64,000 nucleotides of DNA from Pseudofabraea citricarpa (lineage: Eukaryota > Ascomycota > Leotiomycetes > Helotiales > Dermateaceae): the NCBI GenBank assembly GCA_029641185.1, contig JAPWGK010000004.1, forward strand, positions 2,294,001-2,358,000. Direction: 5' to 3'. Of this stretch, positions 9,796-22,320 are shown piece after piece. The stretch's first letter is position 1; the number at the start of each line of letters is the position of its first letter. A program made the translations under genes and the position numbers. A model generated the notes under the pieces. It did not search any database, had not been told where the DNA came from, and saw nothing but the letters and a program-made list of their open reading frames with translations.

Positions 9796-12700
9796 CTAAG
9801 CAGAGCTCAAGAATTTCAATGCTTCCTCCCGTTCATCAGCTGGCAACATGCTAAGGACTTGTTGAACTCCCTTCAATCCTCCCTTTCCGTTGCTGCGTAG
9901 AAGAGCTGCGATGTCAAATGCCACACCCTCTGATTTTAATGCTTCAATCTTCTCATGAACGACCTTTCGGTTCTCCTCATACCAAGTAGCAACCTCACGA
10001 TCTGACGTTGCGAAACCTGGGATACCAGTCCAAGCAGAGAGTGTCTCCAAGTTGCGTGCACGAGAAGCGAGAGGGTTCTTGGATGCAGAAGCCATTCTCT
10101 TCATGATGTACTCCTCGTTGACACGACGGCGAACTCTCCAGTAGAAGAATTTTCTTGCCTCTCTCCACTTGAGTGAATCTCTGATAACATCCTTGGCTTT
10201 CATGCGTCCAGCTCTGTCGTGGAGATCGGCGAATTGCAATGAGACTTGCATGTACACTGGAAGGAGGAGTTGTTCTCGTGCAGTCATCTTGACCTTGATC
10301 TCGCTCAATTGCTCTTGACTCAAAGTCTTGTCAGCAGCTTGCTTGCGCAGAGAGCCATATTCTGGATCAAGGCGAGCCATTGTCTCGAGTTGTTTGTCGC
10401 GACGGTACTTGATGTTGACAATTCCTTCTGGCTCAAGAACACCACCACGAGCATCCTCATCAGCGTACATTTCCATGTATTCTGGGTTGATGGTAGGATC
10501 GACGACGACCCATGATCCACCACGAAGTTCTCCGAAAGGTGGAATGTAGACAAAGATTGGCTGTTCATATTTGACAAGAGCATCGACAATGTAGGAACCA
10601 TATTTCAGGACCTCGTTGTACATGTCTTGTTGTCCACCAGAGAAACCTCTCCAGTTAGCGAGAATCATCAATGGCAGTTGTTCACCATTGTTGAAATCCT
10701 TGATGGCCTGAGCGGTCTTGAAAGCAGAGTTGGGGTACCAAACACCACCAGCTTCGTTGGTGATCTGCTCCATGGAATCTGGGTTGGCAGGATCAGCAGG
10801 CTTGATGTTCTCGACAGATCGAGTCTCAACAGCAATGACACCCATTGGGATACCACCAAGTCGAGCACGACCAACAACAACAGTCTTGGCCCATCCAGCA
10901 AGAGTCTCAACGAAAGAGTCCTTGTCAAACAGACCGGGCATGAATCCTTCATCGTCTTCCTTTCCGGCAATGAGCCATCTGACATCATAAGCTTGCTTAG
11001 GAGGTGGAGTGTAGACGATCTCACGGTCCCAGGTATCGACTGCTGGTCCGATAGGAAGTGGGTTGTTTCGCTTGTCAGGAACATATGCCATCCACTCAAC
11101 AATCTTGGAGACACCCTCAAAGTCATCGTTAGCAGTCATGTGAGAAACACCGTTCTTGTACATGATCTGGGTACCACCAAGTTGCAAGTTGGAAGTGTAG
11201 ACTTCACGACCGAGGAGCTTGTTAAGAGCAGGAGCACCAGTCAAGATGATGGGTTGACCCTCAATTTGAATAGCACGCTGTCCCAAACGGACCAAGTATG
11301 CACCAATACCTATTTGATGTTAGTTAAATAATGAATGAGACAAGTAGAAATACGTACCAACTGATCGACAGGTGACAAGAGTGATGGTGAAGATGTCCTC
11401 ATAAGCTCGGCTGGTTCCACCGGCAATCAAACCAGATCCCTTCAGACATTCAACACCAAGACCATCCTCAGCACCAACAATAGTTGTGATGCGATGTCTG
11501 GTCTCTCCATCTTCAGTGACCTCTTCAGTGATGACATCCTTTCGCTTGCCATCCTCAAATCTAGCCTTTGCCTCGGCATTGAGGTAGAGATATTTGAAAC
11601 CAGCTTCGGGACGCTCAGGATCATTCCAAGCAACATTGAAGTGAGGAATCAACTCATCAGCCATACCAATGCGAGCACCGGAGTTAGCAGACAAGTAGAT
11701 GCGAGGAATGCCAAGCTTTCTTGCAAGCTCGGTACACTTGTGGAAGAATTGATCTTCCTGAGGTCCGAAACTACCAATCTTGAAGGTGATATCGTTGGCA
11801 ATGATGACGAATCTTCGGCCACGAGGATACTCAGGTGTCTTGGCAGTCACGATCCATCCCACCATACCGTGAGTGTTGGTACCAGGTTCACGAACGACCT
11901 CAGCGAGGTTGTCCTGATCATCAAGTACAAGTTCGCTGTACTCGATGCACTCACCAGTCGGGGGCTTCTTCTCAGACAAGAAAGAGTGCTTGCCAACAGC
12001 CTTGGTCCAGCTGTTTTGGATAGCTTGTCTGAAAAGCTCTGGGAAATCGTACACGTATTGAGTACCCATAAGATGAGCCTTGTAACGCTTTGGTTGAAGC
12101 CATTCCTTAGTGGGGTATGGAGTTGAGACTGGTCGCAAGTGCATGGATCCAATCTTGGTAGTACCTCCAATGCTTTGGAAGACCCACTCGCCACCCTTCT
12201 CCGACTTGCGCTCGGCATACATCTCAACTTGAATGACATATCCGGAGGTGTTGGTGATAACAACACGAAGAGGGTATGGCATTCCGGTGTCGGGATCAGT
12301 ACAGATGATACGGATCTCAGCACCAGTGACACGAAGTCTCCAAAGACGGCGACCGAAACGCTCCAAGAAACCACCAAGTGCTTGTTCAACCTCGGGTGGT
12401 TGCAGAGGGAAGACTGGCGAGAAGTTGATGAAGATGTGGTTAAGATCGGAGTTGTTGTTGCCAATGATCTCCAAGGCATCCAAGATGTCGTTCATGAGTC
12501 TGTCAGACTCAGAGATCAAGTACTCAGCAGTTGGGATCTCATCACGTAGTCTACCAGGTCTAACGACAGCGCGGATGAAGTATCGCTTATCACCCTCAGT
12601 CTCTTTGCCAACAGCCTCGTAAACGTGGATGTTGCGGTTCTCAGTGAAAACTGGCTTGATACGGAACTTGGAGAGTCTTCCCAACTCAAGTTGGAAAGCA

Positions 12701-15700
12701 AGTGCTGGTTCACTGTGACGGATGCTCTGGTCTTCGAGATACTCCGGCCCTCTGAAAGTGTAGTATCCTGGGTAAGAACCATCTTTGTGACCACAGATGA
12801 ATGTGAGGCGGCGGATACGGCGTGCAAGAAGCTCATCCTTGTACTCCTTGACAATTTGGTTGATACGGGCAACAACCTCGTTATCATCGAGAGACTCGGA
12901 GTCACGGACAGCAACGTTGCAGACAGCAGTCAGTTCATCCTCGCTGTCAAGCTTAGGCTGTTGTGGCTTTCTCTTGCCGCCAAGAGCTGGCATCAGACCA
13001 TTGGAGGCCCCCTTCTTCTTCTGCTTTCCTGCAAGTGGGAAAACCTCAAGAGCACGCATGAGGTATTCTTCAACCTCGTCCAAGTATTGAACGGGAACGA
13101 TGACGCCCTTTCTGGTTGGCTCATGGTTGGATTGATTAACCAGGTATGACATGTCACTGATAGAGCTGACACGTTTGAATGGGTTGCCGCTTTCGGATGA
13201 AGGCGTTGCTGGTGTAGATGGTGCTGATGATTGGACTGGCATACCAAACTCAGATGCGCCAACCTTGCGGAGGACGAAATCCCAAGAGACAATGAAAGGA
13301 GGATCAGCAGTCTCATTGTGGTACTCGATTTGCTTCAAAGAGTATGCTCGGTAAGCTCTGCGGATGTAGACTTCTAGAGCAGCCAAGGAAACCCATGGAT
13401 CTTGATGACCAAAGAAGATTGGCAAGACATCGAAGACGGTGTACTTGGAATCGACGACTTCCTTGAGAACCTCCAGATCAGGTTCACGATGTTCCCATCC
13501 TGTCTCACCGTATCTCGATTCGACAACGGATGATCGAAGGATATGCTCCATCTGGGCAGCACGCTCCTCAAGCGAAGGAAGAGCACATTGGATAAGAACC
13601 TCTCTGGCCTTGAGAGCAACCTTGGCAGTTTGACGTGACTCCAACTCAGTGAGCTTGCGAAGAGCAGGTCTGAAATGCTTGGCGAGGTTGCCAACATTTG
13701 GCTTGTTTGGTCTGTACTCATCAAGAATGGCGATGATGAGATTGTTCTTAGCACCAACTCTGCTGTGTGAGAGAACCTTGCCAATGACCTTGAGAACATC
13801 ATCCTTGTTCTCATCTCTGAGCTTCAAGATGACTTCTTCGTCACGGGAGCTACGGCCAGAGAACAGACGCTCTACATCAGCGTATTGCTCGAGAAGACCA
13901 GAGAAAACATCAAGCTCGTGAATCTTTTGGCCCTCAGAGTATCGATCCAAGACTTCAATGAGAGGCTCCAAAGCCGCCTTGAGCAGACTGACATCGCTAG
14001 GAGCAACATTATCATCCAAGAACTTGTTCAAAGCCTTTGACAAGTTCTTTGCAGGGAATTCAGACTTGCGGGCTCTGGCACGGTCGACAATTTGAGTAAA
14101 TTGTGCATCAAGCTTCTGCGGCATTCTAGCGTGGAGAGCTGAGAATTGGGCGTTCCACTCGCTGTAAGGAAGATCTGGGTCACGGAGAACCTCAATCACC
14201 TCCTTCAGAGTTTCAGCCATGATGACTGAATTGTCGAAACCGCCGAGAATGTTGACCAAGATGTTGTGGAGCAACAGGAATCTTTGCGATGGCTTTGTGC
14301 CAACAACTTGAGGTGGTCCAAGGTCTGGCAGGTGTCCCAAGAAAGGCTGTGCATGCTTGACTCTCGATGGGTCATCCAGAGCAAGTATACCAAGAATATC
14401 ACCGGCTTCAAGAGTGGCTCCTGGCTGTTTGATGAGCTGTACGATACCGTCCTCGGCAGCGAGAAGAGGCATGTACATCTTCATGACCTCAACTTCAGCG
14501 AAGGGCTGTCCAGCCTTGATGTGTTCACCGTTCTCGACAGTGAATTTGACAAGCTTTCCAGGACTAGGGGTTCTGAGTTGTGTTGGGTCGTTCTCTTGCT
14601 CAAGTAGACAAGTCTTGCTATCGACGCTCAAACGAGTGGCACCAACTTCCTCCTTCCAGTAGACGTTGTGACTGCGGCCACTGAGGAGAACCAAAAGTCC
14701 ACCATCACTGAGGGCACGAACACCAACAGAACATTTGGATCCGTTGATGAACAGGTGGTAGCTGTCCAAACTGGATCGGGTTGCTGTAAACTTATAACGG
14801 TGGCCATCATAGATGAAGTCGATGGGGAAAACAGTCTTGAGGATATCCTTGGCGGGCACCTGACCCTTCTCGAGACTTGTTCGGTACTCGGCGATGCATC
14901 CTTCGCTAGCGATGTGTGCTTTGCAAACCGCTCCGCAAACAACAGCAAGCATAGGATCAGGTCGCTCAGCAGTCAACTTGTTGGAGATGAGCTCATCCAA
15001 CCAGCCGGTGGTGATTGTGTTGTCCTCGAACGCAGGAGTCTCGAGAAGTTTGATCAGGTACTCGACAGTAGTTCTGAAATCACCACGAATGCTCAATTCC
15101 TTCAGGGCAACAACCATGTGCTTTCGAGATGCGGATCTGTTCTCACCATAGGCAAAAATGTGACCAAATTGACTGTCTGAGAAACTGTGAATACCACCAG
15201 CGGTACCAACAGAGAAATAACCCCAGACATTAGAACTACTTCTGAAGTTCAACTCGTGCATCATACCACTCGAGGGCTTGAAACCTTCTCCTGGATCTTC
15301 AGAAGTGATACGACAGGCAGTGGTGTGACCCTTGGGCTTTGGTCGGCGTTGGGTCTGGGAGCTGTTCTCCTTAGAGAAATCGAAATCGATCTCGGTCTGA
15401 GTTTGAGGATCGGCTCCATACAGCAACCTAATATCGCGAATGCGGTGCAAAGGCAGACCCATTGCAATTTGAAGTTGTGCAGCTGGCAAGTTGACACCAC
15501 TGACCATCTCGGTTGTAGGATGTTCGACTTGCAATCTGGGGTTCAGTTCCAAGAAGTAGAATTTATCATCAGAATGTGAGTAGAGATACTCGACGGTACC
15601 AGCGGAAACGTAACCCACAAGACGACCCAATCTTACGGCAGCCTTCTCCATAGCTGCGAAAGTAACGGGTTTGGCGATTGTGACGGGAGCTTCTTCGATA

Positions 15701-16807
15701 ATCTTTTGATGTCTGCGCTGAACGGAACAATCTCGGCCGAAGAGGGAAATGTTGTTTCCATACTCATCAGCCAGTAATTGAACCTCCAAATGACGAGCAT
15801 TTCCAGCCAATTTCATGATGAAGATGGGCGATCCAGGAATTTCACTCGCGGCTGCTTTGTAGAGCGCATCGAATCCCTCCTCGGAGTCAGCCTTTCGGAT
15901 ACCCTTGCCACCACCACCTTCGGAGGCCTTGATCATGACGGGGAACCCGATTTGCTTTGCAGCCTCGAGACCTTCTTCCCACGAGTTAACACAGCCCTTC
16001 ATGTAGATATCATCCTCGACTGTGACAATTCCGCCCTCATCTACCGTCACCGTATCAACACCGGTTCCCGACCATGGGATACACGGAACCTGTGCGTGTT
16101 GTGCGACAATTGTGGAGGAAATCTTGTCTCCCAAAGATCGCATCGCTGATCCTGGCGGACCAATGAAAACAATCTTCTTCGGTGATGCGGCGAGGGATTC
16201 TGGTAATTTGGGGTTTTCTGAGGCATGTCCCCTGATGTAGCTGTTAGCCTGGTTCTGCAAGAGCTGCAAATCTTGCATCTTACCATCCAGCCCAAACGGC
16301 ATGTACGCCCATTCGCTCAGCAACATCGACAATCAGTTCTACGTTGGCATAATTGTTGTTGTTCGTTCCTCCCGGGACCTCAACGTATTGATCCGCCATT
16401 CGGATATAATCTGCATTGGCTTGTAAATCCTCGGGCGTAGCCATGACGGTGAACTGGATAGCCTTTTCATCGCCGAACGTCTCGTAGGCCCATTTTCGTA
16501 CTGATCGGATCTCCTTGACGGCAGCGATACCGTTGTTGGCAATCAGAACCTGCAGACGGAGTTAGTGTCCGAGAATCACCGAATCCTACAATTCACCTCT
16601 ACTTACGTTTGTGATGACGGTGTGACCATCGTGGCTGGCCACAAAGTCCTTTACCAGCCCCGGCGCAGCATTCTCGAGCTTGTTGCCGCCAATAAAGTGA
16701 TCTGGAATATGGTGCTTTGCAGCGTATGAGGTGGCACCTCGTTTTACGGGGACGGTGCCATTTGAGTGTGGCTTCACGCCGTTGCCATTGACCTCGACTT
16801 CAGTCAT
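9796..16807 (-). CDS. ACC1: acetyl-CoA carboxylase (biotin carboxylase/carboxyltransferase)
   Basis: Four exons (16607-16807, 16284-16549, 11358-16231, 9796-11309) give 2284 residues, the usual fungal length. Intron donors are GTAAGT, GTAAGA and GTACGT; all joins keep frame. The enzyme carboxylates acetyl-CoA to malonyl-CoA, the committed step of fatty acid synthesis. In order it has the biotin carboxylase domain (ATP-grasp with GGGGKGIR), a biotinyl domain with EVMKM and the biotinylated lysine at residue 740 (codon 14479-14481), the central fungal ACC domain, and the two-part carboxyltransferase domain at the C-terminus. This is the cytosolic-type multidomain enzyme; the N-terminus lacks an evident mitochondrial presequence. 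Nothing is truncated. The start is the first ATG and matches the conserved fungal opening, with the first intron after residue 67. Transcription probably starts in the long pyrimidine-rich leader to the right. Confidence 0.97.
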
Positions 16808-17070
16808 GTTGCCTTACAGCTCGTCGTGTACGAGCACCGTCAATATCGTCGCCAGTGTTGAGGGGGGGTGGAAGGGCGTGGAAGGCGGGCAAAACGGAGC
16901 TGATGGAGCACGTCTCTGTCTCTGGGTGAGATGGGGGCAGTCGGGCTCGGTATCGACTGAATGTGGAAGGCGGCGGGCGTTGTCGAGTGCGCTCACCCGT
17001 TTTGTAGAGCTCTTTCTCAAGTCGTGTCCGGGCAAAGGACAGCGGGTGGAGCAAGAAGTAAGAAGGGTAT

Positions 17071-17090
17071 TATGGTATGGTATGGTATGG
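17071..17090. repeat. TATGG tandem repeat, four copies
   Basis: Four perfect copies of TATGG in the ACC1 upstream region. Confidence 0.8.
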
Positions 17091-17631
17091 GGGCGGCGTA
17101 AGGTAAGCAAGAAGAACAAGAGAGAAGAAGAACGGAGCGGGTTGTTCGCTGACGATGGGGGAGGATTTATTTAGTACAAGAAGGTACAGCAGCACTGACG
17201 ATGCGGAAGAAGAGCAACGACCAGGCAAGACAAGGGGAGGGAGTCGGGGTAATTATGGATGGATTGGATTGAGATGGGTTGGGTTGGGATGGGGATGAGG
17301 GAGGGAGGGAATTGGAAGAGGGAGGAAAGTCAAAGCAATTTGAGGTGAAGCTGTCGCTGTCACTGTCTCTCCCAGCTGGCTTTTCGCTTTTCCATGGCTT
17401 CGCAAAGACTCTCAACGCCAAACCTGAGCTCATCATAATTCCCCCCAACCGCTCGCTTGGGTTGCTCAAAGCGGTAAAGCGAGGGTCGGTCGGTGCATGG
17501 AGGCCTTGACGCCTGGAAAGCCTGGGGGTCAACCGTCAACCTCACGACCTGGAGACGTACAGAAGATACTCCGTCGATATGCTCTAAATGATTGATGGCT
17601 CTGGGTCTCTGGCTTGGTGGTGTCTTGGGCG

Positions 17632-17670
17632 TGACTTTGACTTGACTTGATTTGACTTGACTTGACTTGT
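17632..17670. repeat. TTGAC/CTTGA tandem array
   Basis: Repeated TGACT/TTGAC units with one variant (GATTT) upstream of ACC1. Confidence 0.7.
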
Positions 17671-17879
17671 CACCACGAGCCACCCACCATGACTATGTCA
17701 GCCACCAAACCACCTCCATCCGAGCTGCGACAGGACAGTATGAGAAAGCACTTTGCTTTGTGTTGTTAGTAGTAGTAGCAGTCTACTAGTAGCAACTGTC
17801 CCCCTGGTTGACGAAGCTGGTCTTGTTGAGTTTGTTTAACGACGGGTCCCTCTCTGCTCCACAACTACTCCCGAGTTCC

Positions 17880-17953
17880 CATCCCATCCCATCCACCATC
17901 CATCCATCCATCCACCTTCTTCCATCCACCCATCCAATCCAATCCAATCCACC
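17880..17953. repeat. CATC / AATCC short tandem repeats
   Basis: Interleaved CATCC, CATC and AATCC units. A second CATC run lies at 18279-18302. Both are simple-sequence repeats likely to vary between strains. Confidence 0.8.
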
Positions 17954-19427
17954 AAGGCGCATCAACCTATCCGCACATGGCCATTGACCCTCCTTCCCCT
18001 TTTCTCCCATTCCGCATTTCCTCTCTTCTTTCTCATCTCGAGTCTCTCGTCTCTCGTTTCCCGTGCCTCCCCGTACTGCACTACACTACACTACGTAGCT
18101 ACCGTGCATCGCATCTGTCGGCCCAGGTCTCTGACGTTAGCCTGCATGACGATCAAGCCTCACAACACTACTGTACGTGACCCCCCCAACATCTATGCTC
18201 TCGAGTGAAAGTCGCCGAAGAAAACAAAAGAGAAGCCCCCAATCCGATTCTTTGCCTTGGCTTGAGCCCATCCCTCCCTCCATCCATCCATCCATCCATC
18301 CACCACTTCTTCATCCCTTCCAGCTCTTTCTACGCCATGCCGCAAGACCAAGCCCAACCCAAGCCCATGGTCCAAACCAAAACCTCGGGGGAATACAAAA
18401 ATCCAAAATCAAGGGAATCCAAGAACCAGATCAAGACTCGGAAACCACATACCCAAAAAAAGAAGAGGACGGAGAAAGCCACTTTTAAAGTTTCCAACAA
18501 TCTGTTGACTGCCTCTTGACCCTCTCGAATCTCGACTCTCGACTCTCTTGTCCTCAGAGTCTTAGACCCGACCCACCCAGCTAGCTATCTCGGTTTCTTC
18601 CTCCCTTCCCCTCCCTCACTCTCCTATAACATGAAGAAATAAACACAAACAAAATCAAAATCAAAATCACGTAAGCGACCACTCATTTCCTTCTCTTTCC
18701 TTCGCTCCCCTTTGCCATCATTAATTTTTTTTTTAAAAAAAAAAGTTATGTACAGTAAGACGGGAGATGCCTGACGTGGTAGCGATTCTCCTCGCTAGGC
18801 GGGCCGCGGGTTGGGGATAGGGATGGGGATGGACAAATTTAAAAGACAAAAGACAGAAACCATCCCAGAAAAGAGCCGAGTGCGAATAGGAATGAATACG
18901 CACAAGTGAGGACTTCACTCTGCTCTGCCCTTCTCTCTCTCTCTCGAGAAAGAGAATAGCAGAGGCACGGACCAAGGAAGAACAGAAGCATCCGGGAGCA
19001 TCAGATCTGATCTCTACCCCGTACTCCCGTCCCTCCGTCTGTTCCTACGACGATGCAGAAAAGCCTTGTCTCACAGATAATCGAGCTGAGGAAGGTATAG
19101 TAATCCATCTCACATCTCACATCTCACAAAACCCAAAACCTCCACCACATCAAACGAAGCCACCAGGGTCAGCGGGACATCACGCATCACGCTCACATAC
19201 ACCACCACATAGCAAGAATCCCACAACTCAGCTCAATAATAACAAGGCGCTTGATGGCCGCCATTATATTTACTGTATACACTTTCTCTCGTGCCTCATA
19301 AAAAAAAACCCCCCTCTCCCCCAAGAATGGATATTGGTCCCTGCAATCAAAACGCCCAAGCTACCATGCAACGCTGAAGCCAACAAATGCCATATCATGC
19401 CATCCCATCATACAATCATTCCAAGAA

Positions 19428-21279
19428 CTAATACGTCTCGCCCACATCCGTTAGTTTGCGTGGGCGCGTCGGAGGCGCCATGCGCTCCTCGTTCTCATCC
19501 ACGTCCCTCAACGCCGCGCCGCTGCTGGTTCGGCGAGGGAGCGGCGTCATGGATACACTTCCGCTCTTGCGCCGACTGGCTGGGACCGGGATCGCACTCC
19601 CGTTTGCTTCGAGGTCCGACTTGCTGAACGTGCTTCGCCGGCTAGGTGTCGCTAGGTCCGGGTCGCGGTGGTCGTCAAGGTCAATGTGGGAAACGCTCTG
19701 GGAGTGGCTGTGACCGCCATGCGATGCGTTGTAGTTTCCGCCGATGCTCGAACGTGGTCGTCGAGACTCGGCGATGGATGACTGAGAATAGTGTCCGAGC
19801 GGTGTCCTTGCGCCAGACATCGAGGCTCGGCTGCCAGGACGTTCCATTGCGGTACGGCTCAGCGGTCGGCTGGTTATGCTGGCACGGCTACTAGGCCGAC
19901 TATCGCCATCTCGTGTGGGGAGGGGACCAAAGGAAAGTCTGCTGATTCCTGAGGTTGATAATCTGGGAACGTGCTTTGTCGAAGGAGTATCGTCCTCTGC
20001 AGCCATAGATGTAGAACTGGCCGAGCTTCCCGCAGCTCTCTTCCGACTTCTGATTGTAACGCTAGGGGGCATATAGTTGTGCCCCATGGCTGATGAATTG
20101 CGAGGGGACGCGCGAGGTGGGGTGTGGATAGGAGCGGGCAGTTTCGACCGTGCAGAGTGTACTCTCTGCTCGAGTCTCTGCATTTGCGCCGTGAGACTTC
20201 GTATATGTGTGAGAGAGGTCGAGTTTGGTAGTCCGCGCGTGGCGGGCGCTTTGCTTTTCGCATTTCGAATGACGGCTGGTGTGGCATTCCTGTTGCGAGA
20301 TGTTGTGGTTCGTACGGGGACATTAGGTCCCTGGGAAGATCGGAAGTTGGTAGAAGGAGCTCTGGTGGCCCTTGGCTTCGGCGTCGTGCTGGAGTTACTC
20401 GATGGGAGTTTGAGCTTGCTTGGGGGGTTGGAAGGTGTCTTGAGTAGCATATGTTTGGGATTCGTAGAGATGTCTGACATAGGAGGGGAAGGTGGTGTAG
20501 GTGTTTCTGATATAGTATCGACGGTAGAGACTGACTTGGTATCTGGTGGTGTAGTGATCATGGGGGAAGATGCCGTGGATATTGGAGAACCCTCATAATT
20601 GGGAGAGCTGGGAGCGGTGATATCGGTAGTAATTGAAGAAAGTTGGCGTTTCCGCAGTTTATCCTGCAAGATCTCTGCCTCGATCTTCAAGTCGGAGAGC
20701 TCGTCTCGCAACCTTTGGGTTTCGATTCGCAAGCCTTCTCTCTCATTCTCTCCAATCTTAATCTCCTCTTCCATCATCACAGCTCGCTCGATCGCAACGT
20801 TGAACTTTGATTCCATGTCCTCGAGGGACGAGGTAGTATTACGCGCCTGCCTCTCAAAATCATCGTTCTGTACTTCAACATCACGTAGTTGGAGCTGCAT
20901 GGTTCGGTTGGCATCTCGGAGAGTCGTGATCTCTTTCTGGAGAACGTTTTGGGCCGCGTTGGCTTCGGACTTGGACTGCTTATATTTGGCCTGGGGTTGT
21001 CAGCGGTTGAACAGCAAGACAGTATACGCGGCAGTAGTGGCAGATACATACCTTCCACTCATCCACCTCAAACCCCAGAGTCTCTGCCTTTTCTTTCAGT
21101 TGCCGTTCGCGCTTCTCTGCCTGCTCGACATCCTTCTCGAGCTCAGCCTCCAGCTCTTTGCTCGACTCTTGGAATTCGGCAAGCTCATTCTCAAGTTGCT
21201 CGTACTGAGCTTTGTAATACGCGATTGCATCCTCTGGAGAAGAGTGGTCCGTGGGAGGGGACGATGGTGGCTCATCCAT
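19428..21279 (-). CDS. nudE: nuclear distribution protein NudE homolog
   Basis: Two exons (21052-21279, 19428-20990) give 596 residues; the intron (GTATGT...CCCAG) is phase 0. NudE/Ndel1 proteins bind LIS1 and dynein and act in nuclear migration along microtubules (RO-11 in Neurospora). The first ~190 residues are a long coiled coil with heptads rich in Glu, Leu, Gln and Lys (for example [17 protein letters not shown]). This is followed by the conserved NUDE segment, including [14 protein letters not shown]. The remaining ~400 residues are disordered, rich in Ser, Pro, Thr and Arg, as in filamentous fungal homologs. The start was set at the ATG for [11 protein letters not shown]; an upstream TTG is not credible. 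It lies in a minus-strand block with ACC1 and the permease. Confidence 0.92.
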
Positions 21280-22320
21280 GAAAGGCAATCCGGATCGTTA
21301 CGTGCTCGTGTTCACTGTTTACTCACAAGTCGTTTGCCGTCCCGCTGCGGTTGACTTGCGCCAGCTTTATCAAGAGGTAGCAGTATCTTGTTCCGGATGG
21401 TAGTTTCCCGAATCTCGTGGATATTCACCGAGGGTGGTTCGAGGAGCGTCGCGACAGGATGCGGATAGTGGTGCCGTGTTTGTGTTCGTGGGTCGGTCGT
21501 TATGGGGATGTTGATGTTGATGCTGCGGGAGGTTGTCGTAAAGCTGCTCGGTTGCTCTGTTTCATGAAAGTGGCATTAGTGATCGCATGGGGAGGAATGT
21601 CGTTGAAGGGCGTCTCGTTGTCGCTTGGTCGGTCGTAGCTGTCGTGGTTGTCGTATGGGCGGCGGCGTTGATGGTGGTGGGTGGTGGTGTTGATGTTGTT
21701 CGAAGTTGGGGCCGTTGTTGCTTCTCCTGAGTGCATCTGCGTGCCCGCAGCGCCATGCCACGATTCTGACTTTGGCACCCCTGCACCAATCCGCTGATCT
21801 GGCAACGCGAACTCTCGACTCTCGACTGCACAAGCCCATTTCTCGTGTCAACTTTAAGTCTGCGCTGCGCCTATCACCTATCACGCCGCCGCCGCCGTCG
21901 AGAGATCTGGTGGCTCCGCTGGGTTCTCAGTGGCGCAGAAGACTCAAGGAGCTGGGAATACTATCCCATCTCCCATCTCCCATCATTACCCGGAGAATTT
22001 GCTGAGTTGGGCCTCTGGAGTCTGAAGTGCACCTGCAGCGCCTGCTGGTGGGTTCGTTTTCAGTTCGTGGGGTCACAGCGCGCGCGCGCGACATGCAGGC
22101 CAAGAAGGCTGTTGAAGAGGAACTGTTGACACTGGACCAACCACCGCCTCACCAGGAGACCAGCATGTGCTCGCACCGCCGACGCGCCATCGCTTTCCGG
22201 CAGTCAGGACATCAGCCATTCACATGGGCATTCCGTTTTCAGAACGTATTTATCAAAACATCTCGCTACTATCTTGCCTCGTGTCATTCTACATTACAGG
22301 AGGCTGGCTTTCTTTGGCCC
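21280..22320. other. upstream region of nudE, no gene seen
   Basis: About 1 kb between nudE and the permease stop. It has a GCGCGCGCGCG run near 22079 and several CT-rich tracts. Open frames lack domains. Confidence 0.5.

Larger units (their letters stand above)
16808..19427. other. long upstream region of ACC1, repeat-rich
   Basis: About 2.6 kb between the ACC1 start and the nudE stop. It holds many short tandem repeats and long CT/GA-skewed tracts. Open frames within it are low-complexity (serine/proline or arginine-rich) without splice partners or domains. It most likely holds the ACC1 promoter and 5' UTR, and the nudE 3' UTR. Confidence 0.55.

Noticed and set aside
10627..11331. 234-codon antisense frame inside ACC1
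   Set aside because: Shadow of the highly conserved carboxyltransferase domain; antisense frames are common in such biased coding DNA.
18177..18519. Overlapping Ser/Pro/Lys-rich open frames upstream of ACC1
   Set aside because: They arise from CATC and CCAAA repeats; no domain, no conserved start.
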